A stretch of 64,000 nucleotides of DNA, from the NCBI RefSeq assembly GCF_010183535.1, contig NC_071331.1:19902001-19966000 (forward strand), written 5' to 3'. A program made the translations under genes and the position numbers. Below, piece by piece: positions 55,711 to 64,000 of this stretch (its first letter is position 1; every line of letters begins with the position of its first letter). The stretch is from Caenorhabditis remanei (Eukaryota; Nematoda; Chromadorea; Rhabditida; Rhabditidae). A model generated the notes under the pieces. It ran no database searches. It worked only from the letters and a program-made list of their open reading frames with translations, and was not told the origin of the DNA.

Positions 55711-58700
55711 ATGGCTAGAAAGATGCCGAAACCCGATCCGGAGAGGAGATCTTGCGCTAACATGTAAGTTGGGGGTACTGTAGGGTTACTGTAGGTAACG
55801 GGGTACAGTAGTAATTGGTGAAAGGTTCGGAAATAGTGATGTTTTGAAGTGTTTTACTGTTATGCGGGTACTGTAAGATTGTGGTAGAAAATGAATATTG
55901 TAGGTTCTGGTTTAAAGCAGATTACTTTAAAAGAGTACTGTAAGATTACTGTAGCATGGTAGAGAATGCTGACGAAAAGCGTACAGAAAAAGATACAGTA
56001 CCACTTCCTAAATTTATAAAACAGGAGGTTTTCACTCTGATTGCAGCTGAGCATACTGTACGGTTACTATAGCTAAGAGGAACTGTAGTGTTTAACCTTA
56101 ATCTGGATAGCTTGGAGGTACTGTATGCATTTCAAGATTACTGTAGTCTAGTACTCGCATCATTAAATTTATATTTCTTCCTAATCTTAAAAGTGTTTTT
56201 TGAACACATTCAAACAGTTTTATAGTCAGAATTTATCATCCTCTACTGTGTTTCCCATTACTGCCCCCACCTTCCCAAAACTTTTCCAAAATATCTGAAG
56301 CAGAAACTATATTTTTTCTAGGCGTGAACGTCAACGAGTCTCCAAATTGAATGGAATGTTCGAGGTGCTCATTGGACGTCTTCCACCATCTCTGTTCAAG
56401 AATAAGCTTTCTCGTGCTCAGGTTCTCAGGTATGTAAAGAAATATAGGTGTACTGGTTGGATTTGGATGAAACAATAAAAATGTTGCTTTTCTGTTTCAG
56501 TTTTACTGTATGAAATTGTTTTAGCAGTTTTCAAATTGCTATTTCACGCCGTTTTGAATATTATATTAATTTAGTATTAATCATAAACAATTCGCAATAA
56601 AAACGCTCAAAAGAACAACTCTCAAATACACTTCCTTTTTTCGAAAAATTTGGAATTAACATTGTTTATCTGTTTCAAAAACTCTCTTAGTTTTTTATTA
56701 AACATTTAATTTCATTATGGTTAATTCAGTATATTCAATCTTACAAGATTTTTAGCTGCTCAGTAGTTTCAGCCACTAAAAGGTCGGCTCTGTTCGATAA
56801 TAGCGGGACAATGGCGAACAAGCGGGACAATTCCCGAACAAGCGGGACAATTCCCGAACAAGCGGGACAATCCCCGAACAAGCGGGACAATCCACGAATG
56901 AACGGGACAATCCCCGAATGAATGGGACAATCACCCAACTGATACACTCATCACATTTTTTAATACTTGTGCCTATTTCTTTTTCTGTTTTTTGTTATCG
57001 AAAAAAGTTATTACAGTCATTTATTTATTGAATTGTTTGAGTAATAATGCAAAAATAACAAAAGGCTGCGAATTTAAGCAGCAGAAGTTCTTCCACGTGC
57101 CGCTCCTGTTGCCGATCCTTGGTTTCTTCCACGTGCTCCTCTTGTTCCACGGGTTTGTACTGTCCTTGGTCGTCCTCTGACGTCGTTTCTTCTTCCAGTG
57201 TGCAAAACTGAGACCGGAACGTCGGTTGAATCACTGTCCGAAGAATGGTCCGTTCGAAACAGAATTCGTCACAATTGGAACACGTGGGAAGTAATTCTGC
57301 TCAATTCCCGATAGTGGAGCACGGTCACAACTTTGCCTACAGTACACTGAAGGAGAAGAAATGACTGAGGATGAAGAGTACACTGAAGGAGAAGAAATGA
57401 CTGTGGACGAGGATTACACTGAAGAAGAATAAACCATTAATGATAATTCAATAAATAAATGACTGTAATAACTTCTTTCGATAACAAAAAACAGAAAAAG
57501 AAATAGGCACAAGTATTAAAAAATGTGATGAGTGTATCAGTTGGGTGATTGTCCCATTCATTCGGGGATTGTCCCGCTTGTTCGGGGATTGTCCCGCTTG
57601 TTCGGGGATTGTCCCGCTTGTTCGGGGATTGTCCCGCTTGTTCGGGGATTGTCCCGCTTGTTCGCCATTGTCCCGCTATTATCGAACAGAGCCAAAAGTT
57701 CCATGAGAAATAGATAAAAGTTTGTTAAGCACGTGGTTTCTTGTATAACTTTTTTGAAACAATCACTGTTTCAAAGATTAAAAAAATCAAAACCAATACC
57801 TATAAAATTGATCAGGCGTTTGTTATCATTTGACTCATTTTTTAGAAACAGTTTCTGAACATCGGATTTCATCGAAAAGTACTAATAAATGATACAAAAT
57901 TAAACGTGTAATTTATGTTTTTGAAACAGTAATAACTTTTTCAAAATGTTCTGATACTTTCGGTACAGTTTTTATTAAATCAAACTTGTTTTAGCCGGTA
58001 CCTCCCACATCTATCCAAATTTTTTACTTACAATTAATTTCACGCTCGTTGAAGAATTAATTTTTCAAACCTCCACGAATTTACACGGCTTTTTGGAAAC
58101 AGTAAAACATTTTCATTGTTTTATTAAAATTCTAAAAATTTTAAAATTTATTGTTCACCTAAAATAAGAAATGTTTACAATTTGAATCTGAAACTAATTA
58201 TTTCATCTAACCTATGGAAATCGGAAGTACCAGATATTTCAGAACCTTTTTTTAGAAGCTGTTTCAGAACAAAGATTCAATGAGATAGTAAATGCTTCAA
58301 AAAACATTAATTTATATTGAAACAGTAAAAACTTTTTCAAAATGCTCTGATACTTTGAGCATACGATTTTATATATTTTTGCTGAATCAAACCCTCACTC
58401 AAAATCTATCCAAATTTTTAGTTACAATTAATTAAACGCCCGTTTTTGAAGAAGAACAATTAATTTTTCGAGCCTCCTCGCGTTTTCACGAGTTTTTGGA
58501 AACAGTAAAAAATTGAAAGCTGTGGTAAATGTTTTTAAACAGTTTCAACATTTTTAAAAAATTGTTCGACTTTTTTCACGGTGGTGAGCTGATTAATGGT
58601 GAATTTTACTTTTATCTTTGAAACACTAATAATTGTTTTCTCTCCCAAAAAACCCGTCGACTCACAGTTGGTTGGAAGAAAGAGATTGAATGAGAGCAGA

Positions 58701-61700
58701 TGTTTTCAGTCAATGAATTCTCGAAGTACTTCTCCATCACACTTCCGACGAGGTTCGATGTCATGTAGGTCTCCAATTGATTCATAGTCGAACACTTCTC
58801 GGATTGAATCTCTTGGTAGGAGAAGGCGCGGAGGGCATCGACTGAAATGAAACATGTTTAGTTGGATTAATCGAAAAATTATAGTTGCAAATACGTTTTC
58901 TGTAATTAAAACTCAGTGAAATAGTACATTTAATCGAACGTATCTGCAGGAATCTTATCAAAATTTGATTCCTTAGTGAAACAGTAAAGTTTTCAAAAAT
59001 AGTTTTACTGTACTAAACGTTTTTCATTTATTTCTGGAAAAACGTACATTCGTTTCTGAAAACGGATTGAAGTGTGAAAATTCTTTATTTAATTTCCAAT
59101 CAGGCATAGAATCTTCAAAACTAGTCGGAACTCTTTTCAACAACATTTGACTTTTTTGTGAAACTATTTTTTTGTCAAACTTTTTATTGTTTCGCAGGTA
59201 CACGTGGCTGAAAATTGCTGCTAACATGGTATATCAGTCTTACTTGTATTTTTCAAAATTTCAGTTTCAGAATTTGAATAACTCGTTGCAGTTCTTTGAA
59301 ACATATTGCATGAAGCTTAAAATTCTCTCGAAACGGTAAATTCAAAAAAATATTTGAATGTTGGAATAACACGGAAAGATTTGTGAAGTTCAAAAATATT
59401 GTTGAAGAAGTTGAAAATGCCAGAGACATACAATTTTTTTCTTGATTTGCACGATACGATACTTGATAACGAATGAATAAATAGAACTATTCTAACAAGT
59501 CATTGTTTTAATATTAAATTTTGATGGAACAGTATTTATTGATTCGTTTAGTGAAAAATCTAGACGTTAGTTGAAGTTATCAGACAAAACCTATATCATT
59601 GAAAAATCACGTAATTATAGTGTTGATTGCACTGTGAATTTTATGGACAAAAAGCTTGAAACTGCTTAGCGACTAGATTATGATTATTTTTATTAAAGTT
59701 TTCTGTTTCAAAAAGTTGATTTATTTTTTTCATATTGCATAGAGCATTATTTAGTGTTCAATTGTTATGAACTGCAAATGGAATCTGTTTATGAACTGCA
59801 GATGGAATCTACAAGTAAGTGAGAACAATCGGTATTAATTTTTAAAAGTTTGCTCAAAATTTTAAAATTCTCTGACATCCCCAGTCTGTGCTTTTTAATA
59901 AATTATAAACAGTTATTAGTTCAAATCCTACTGAAATCTAATACGAACCTACGTGGATATATTATCGGAATAAAAAAGTTCCGACATTTTTCACCGACGC
60001 TGTAGCTTTTGCTGAAAATCAAGCTATTTGGGTATCGGATCAGAAAAGAAACTGAGAAAACAAATCAGAGTAAAACTAATCAAAACATTTTGAAACAGTA
60101 AGAAATTGTATTTCAAAAATTAGATCTAAAAAGCAGATTTTGAAAACAAATTAATGAATTTTCAAAGATTCTTTTTCAAATTATATTGCGCGTTTTACAT
60201 AGTAAAAATTTTAAAATCCTCTGTTTCAAAACATTTGTTTGATCTCACGAAATCTTTTGAAAGCAATTGATTCCAATCACACGTTGCTCATTAAAAAAAG
60301 CGTTCTATTGGTTTATTGTTTCAATTCCTCCTCATTCATTTCTCACTTTGTTTCCAATCATATCCTCTAGCATCGAGTCGACAACAAATTTACACTCGAA
60401 ACACGACATCGCGAGAATCTGCAAAAGTTCATATTTACCGACTCTTCTTCGAGAAGCCACGACATGTGTTTAGCAGGTGTCCCCTTGTCTTTCCTTTTAC
60501 CCAAAAAAGAGAGGAAAGGGGATATCTATTTGAGACATCTGCACTCATTTCATTACTCGCTTTTTGGCTCTTCTTTATAAAGCTGAAGAAATAAAATCGA
60601 TCGATAATGGCTAGAAAGATGCCGAAACCCGATCCGGAGAGGAGATCTCGCGCCAATATGTAAGTGAAGCGTACTGTAGGATTACTGTAGTGAAGGGGGA
60701 ACTGTAGTAGTTGGTAAACGGTTAGGAAATAGTGATGTTTTGAAGTTTGTTAGACGAATACTGTAAGATTATGGTAGAAAAGGAGTACTGTAGGTTCGGA
60801 AAAAGTATTGAGTAGAATTACAGTAACTAGAGTAGCACTATAAAAAACTGGTAGCTTACAGTAACAGCAGATTACTCTAATCAAGTACTGTAGGATTAGG
60901 TTGTCGAAAAGCGTAGAGAAACATTTGCAGTACCTCTTCTTAAAATTATGAAACAGTAGCTGAGAGATACTGTAGCTCTGAAAATGAATGTGGATAGCTT
61001 GGGAGTACGGTAAGCATTTCAAAGTTACTGTAGTCTCGGATTTCACTAGCAGTTATCACGGCATTACTTTTATGTTTTTTTCCTAATCCTAAAAAATTTT
61101 TTGAAACAGCAAGATTTCATTTCCACTCTACATTTCGATTACTGCCCAGTAACTAAATATTTTTAGGCGTGAACGTCAACGAGTCTCCGAAATGAATGGA
61201 ATGTTCGAGGTGCTCATCAGACTTCTCCCACCATCTCTGTTCCAGAATAAGCTTTCGCGTTCTCAGGTATGTCAATAAATATAGTTATACTAGTTGGAGG
61301 AAATGGGGTCTTGATGAAACAGTGATTTTTCACAATATTTATTTTCTGTTTCACTGAAACATAAGTGAAAGATGACAGATGGTGACTGAAGTGCCTCCTT
61401 TTGCAATACTCTAACTATAAATTACTGATAACTAGTTTAGATTAATTATCCATGTAATTTTCTAATTTTCAAATTACTGTTTCACGTTGTTAAAAAATTA
61501 AAAATATTAAATCTCATCTTAATTCATTGTGTTTTTAGTATACTTCGCAATACCAACTTTCATATACACTACCTTGTTTCGAAAAAGTTTGAATCTGTAA
61601 CATTTTATCCGTTCAAAAAACTCACATAGTTTTTTTAAAATTAAAATTTTATTTCTTTACACTCAATTTATTTCTTTACACTCAAAAAAGGTTTTTAGCT

Positions 61701-62876
61701 GCTTATTAGGTTCAGCCACTGAAAGTTTCGTAAGGAAAAGAAGAAAGATTGTTAAGCACTTGGTTACTTGTATAACTTTTCAAAAGCAATCTCTGTTTCA
61801 GAAGTTTATGAAATCAAAACCAATATCTATTAAAATTGATACTCGCACGTTAGATTTTGTAAGACTAATCTAGCATAAGTACAGAAATCAGTGTTGCGGA
61901 AGAGTTTGGACTAGTATCTTTCAAAAATATGGTCTTTATTGAAAATCATTTGAAACAGCAAAATATGTCTCCTGTTTCCCCAAAATTACATAGATTCGTT
62001 CGAATTCGCGTTTTTTTATAATGCACTCTGAATTGTCTACGCCTGTCCATACTAACTACTGAAAGAAAAAACCTCACGATGAACCAGTTCAGAATTATTT
62101 CAAACCAAGAAAATATACCGTCATAAAAAATTCTAATAATCCGGTCCATACTCGGAGAAAATCGGTTCAGAGGGGACTGAGCTAGGAGACTTACACACAA
62201 AACAATGTTTGGGTTTTATTTTTAAAAAGGATAGCTCGTGAAACTACATTATTCCAAAAAATAAAGGGTTACTGTTTCACTGAAACCAGATGTGCATGTT
62301 AAAGTTTTTGTTGTCAATGAGAATATTTTCATGGCATATAAAAGTGTATGCATACATGTCCTTTTTCACGAACGGCGAAAAATTCATTTTTTATACATTC
62401 TTTCTCCCCCATTTTACTTTCTACCCCTTGTTTGACAGTTTTTTCTACATAAGCACGTTGAAAAGCGAAAAACTGAAAAATAGCTGTTAGACCAACGCAA
62501 AACTGAGATTTGTAAAAATAGTTTCTCATGAATGAGGAAAAATGTATTAAAATACTCTTTTACATGTCATAAATAACCCCATAATGATCCTATAAAACAT
62601 CAAAACAATCTGCTATATTTCAGAGAAGCGGCTTTCTATACTCTCACCAAACATCTCCAATCCTCTCTGGAAAACAACGGCCTCGTGAAGTTCCCTCACA
62701 TCTTCCGTGAAGACAGAAAACAGAGTAACGATGGACATCGTCGTCCTCTGAAACTGAAGGAAGGCGTTGGTGTGACTGCATTCATCTCTCGTTACGACCT
62801 CCCATCCGATCCAGTTCCAGTCTACAAACCAACTCCAGTCCTACCACAATCTAATGTCTATTTCGCTTATTTTTGA
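55711..62876 (+). CDS. Small bHLH transcription factor, 137 aa, with duplicated 5' exons
   Basis: Exons 55711-55763, 56322-56429 and 62624-62876 join in phase to 137 aa. Residues 12-66 form a basic helix-loop-helix domain: ANMRERQRVSKLNGMFEVL, loop PPSLFKNKLS, then helix 2 AQVLREAAFYTLTKHL. The C-terminal 60 residues are unrelated to families I know. Helix 2 spans the exon 2/3 junction. A second copy of exons 1-2 with its upstream region lies at 60,340-61,266 inside the long second intron; it is out of phase with exon 3. Only the distal copy therefore gives a full domain. The upstream TATA-like CTTTATAAAG sits about 35-40 bp before the ATG in both copies. The join over 6.2 kb is inferred from phase. 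Confidence 0.7.
56786..57693. mobile_element. 908-bp TIR element with 20-bp subterminal tandem repeats
   Basis: The ends GGCTCTGTTCGATAATAGCG and its complement are flanked by AAAAGGTC / AAAAGTTC (8 bp, one mismatch; 56778-56785 and 57694-57701). The paralog near 61,715 lacks the insert. Each arm carries five to seven copies of a 20-bp unit (GGGACAATCCCCGAACAAGC), and the arms extend about 250 bp inwards (to GTCATTTATTTATTGAATT and its complement). The unique centre, about 400 bp, ends in an acidic coding remnant (EGEEMTEDEEY-like, 57,345-57,430), probably from a parent transposase gene. Confidence 0.75.
57702..58665. other. Noncoding DNA, start of duplicated block B
   Basis: Matches 51,340-51,750 in direct orientation (for example the TCTCCCAA...AAGAGATTGAATGAGAG stretch). 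No gene. Several GAAACAGTAAAA motifs. Confidence 0.5.
58666..58841 (-). CDS. Saposin-like exon of uncertain gene
   Basis: A 176-nt exon (acceptor ATTTCAG, donor GTGAGT) entering in phase 1 and leaving in phase 0. It encodes 58 residues with KCSTMNQLETYMTSN...ENICSHSISF, resembling a saposin half-domain with incomplete cysteines. It could splice in phase to gene X (54,386), skipping the antisense bHLH exons, or belong to a lost paralog. In block A the same position (51,780) has lost the exon precisely between flanking intron sequences. Confidence 0.45.
58842..60606. other. Noncoding DNA of block B
   Basis: Matches 51,790-55,700 with gaps. At 59,960-60,020 the counterpart of the 54,209-54,386 exon survives only as its first codons (CAAAAGCTA after a TTTTCAG) followed by stops. 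Promoter copy of the bHLH gene from about 60,340. Confidence 0.5.
60607..61266 (+). pseudogene. Second copy of bHLH exons 1-2, frame broken
   Basis: Exon 1' (60607-60659) and exon 2' (61167-61266) match 55711-55763 and 56322-56429. Exon 2' is 8 nt shorter near its 3' end (CTTTCGCGTTCTCAG against the longer copy), ending in phase 0 instead of phase 2. Joined to exon 3 at 62,624 it runs into a stop after about 27 codons and lacks helix 2. Several substitutions also alter helix 1 and the loop. It may give a truncated basic-helix peptide or be nonfunctional. Confidence 0.7.
61267..62623. other. Intron of the bHLH gene before the shared last exon
   Basis: No other gene recognised. It matches block A up to about 61,860 (counterpart of 56,430-56,780 and 57,700-57,830) and then continues uniquely to the TATATTTCAG acceptor at 62,623. 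Confidence 0.5.
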
Positions 62877-63916
62877 GAGAGTTGAGTGAATAAAAAGTGA
62901 ATGTTAATTGAAGATCTAGATGAGGAACGGGAAGATTCTAAATTGAAGATCTCATACTACTAATCTAACATCGGTGAATTACTTGTCAACGAAAGTGTTA
63001 CACCTGTGTTACAAATAAATTTAATACGAAACAGTTAAAGAATTTTAATGAATGCAATATTGTACATCTCAAAATATGTTTCTTTCTTTTCAGAGCACTT
63101 GAATTTGGCAAGTTGCTATTTTACAGTAATTCACTGTTTCACAAGCTTTTCAAAATTTGTAAAACTAAACACGTTAATGATCGTATACAGTGCCAAAATC
63201 TATATTCAAAAGAAACTGTCTTATTTTGTGAAAACGAGTTACTGTTTCACTGTTCAGAACTAGTGAAAAATGAAGTTTAATAGCTATCACTTCAATAGTT
63301 TTTCTATTCGAATCTTTTAAAATGTTCTAATCAGAACAGATTTTGATTTGGAAACTATGACAATCTCTTATGTTTTAAGGAAAATGGAAACAGTTATCAC
63401 TAATAAATTTTCTTTTAAAAAAGTTTCTGTTTCAACAGTTACAGTTTTTAGAAATTTGAAGAAATCAGTTGTTCATTTCTCTTATTTCGTTTTTTAAAAA
63501 TTGTATCTTTGGAGCGCGTTTTCCAACTAACCTTTCCCTTGTTATTCTTCATCGTCACCGAAAACAAAAACATAAAATTTTATCGATTTCGAAATTCACA
63601 AAGATTTATGATGATAGGAATAAATCAATACAAATTCAAGCTATATAAAGCGTCCCTTTAATACAGTTGAACCTAGTTGGTTTATGTTTTTCGAGTATCT
63701 ACTTAAAACTGACTCCACTAAAAGATGGAGGTCTATTCATTTCAAATTGAGTTGCTTTTTTTTCATTATATTTTTGATATCACTCTCCCACAAAAAAGTA
63801 ATCTCCACTGTAACTTTGGTTGTCTGTTATCTGCAATATTCGAAATTCCATAAAATCAGAAATATAATGATGTTCTTTATTCTTTAAGATATCAAAAGGC
63901 GGCAATCCATTCGAGT
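62877..63916. other. Noncoding DNA, start of a third duplicated block
   Basis: From about 63,650 the sequence matches 50,190-50,790 (for example ACAGTTG.ACCTAG.TGGTTTAT and AAATCAGAAATATAATGATG). No gene apart from the terminal saposin exon that follows; AATAAA on the minus strand near 63,880 would be its polyadenylation signal. Confidence 0.5.
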
Positions 63917-64000
63917 TTAGCAGTTGAGCTGAAAATATAGAACAATAAAGATATTTTTTGAAGCAGAAAAAGAAACTTACAGCCCGGCTGAACTTGTTCT
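63917..64000 (-). CDS. 3' end of a further saposin-like gene (partial)
   Basis: The final exon 63928-63917 encodes LNC-stop after a TATTTTCAG acceptor. The penultimate exon ends at 63,981 with ..NKFSRA and a GTAAGT donor and continues beyond the window. Both exon junction and terminal LNC equal those of gene X at 50.8 kb, which supports a tandem array of paralogs running leftwards. Confidence 0.5.

Noticed and set aside
56786..56940. Regular 20-bp repeats resembling a CRISPR array
   Set aside because: The units are contiguous without spacers, lie in both arms of a TIR transposon, and the genome is eukaryotic.

Overview
The window reads as nematode chromosomal DNA, most likely Caenorhabditis. 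It is AT-rich, its introns are short (about 40-50 nt) with TTTCAG acceptors, and its host genes belong to nematode families (an SXP/RAL-2 secreted protein, a multi-domain saposin of the spp type, a small bHLH factor). A BEL/Pao element with a phlebovirus-like envelope, typical of nematode Cer elements, is also present. Only four host loci are supported; mobile elements and relics of duplication fill much of the rest.

Layout. 1-4.7 kb: the 3' part of an LTR retroelement (end of pol fused to an envelope ORF, an overlapping coiled-coil/zinc ORF, and a probable LTR). 4.7-10.9 kb: AT-rich DNA with an inverted-repeat MITE and an SXP/RAL-2 gene on the minus strand (6.87-8.13 kb). 10.94-16.93 kb: a DNA transposon with TIRs of about 640 bp and an apparently intact ten-exon transposase gene (about 1295 aa). 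17-21.3 kb: host DNA with a relic of the saposin gene 3' end, a hAT-like MITE and a 1.6-kb fold-back element. 21,527-41,034: a complete 19.5-kb Polinton/Maverick with 189-bp TIRs and a 6-bp target duplication TGCTGA. 42,637-45,323: a non-autonomous Helitron. 45.45-49.19 kb: a nine-exon prosaposin-like gene (minus). 49.4-64 kb: a duplicated array of partial saposin-like genes on the minus strand, interleaved with a bHLH gene on the plus strand whose 5' half is duplicated; it also carries a 908-bp TIR element with 20-bp subterminal repeats.

The Polinton carries the core set: adenain-like protease, capsid proteins, integrase, packaging ATPase and protein-primed DNA polymerase B. It also carries cargo: a 145-aa protein resembling the linker/PAZ region of Argonaute without PIWI, a coiled-coil RING protein, a PIF1-type helicase and a CxxC zinc protein. 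The PAZ-like gene is the most unusual item: a virus-like transposon carrying a stand-alone small-RNA-binding module could interfere with host RNAi.

The stretches 10.08-21.28 kb and 21.29-47.48 kb are direct tandem copies of one host segment. Each copy therefore supplies the empty site for insertions in the other, which supports the boundaries of the DDE transposon, the Polinton and the Helitron. A short motif, TGAAACAG/CTGTTTCA, recurs dozens of times in host noncoding DNA and is almost missing from the mobile elements.
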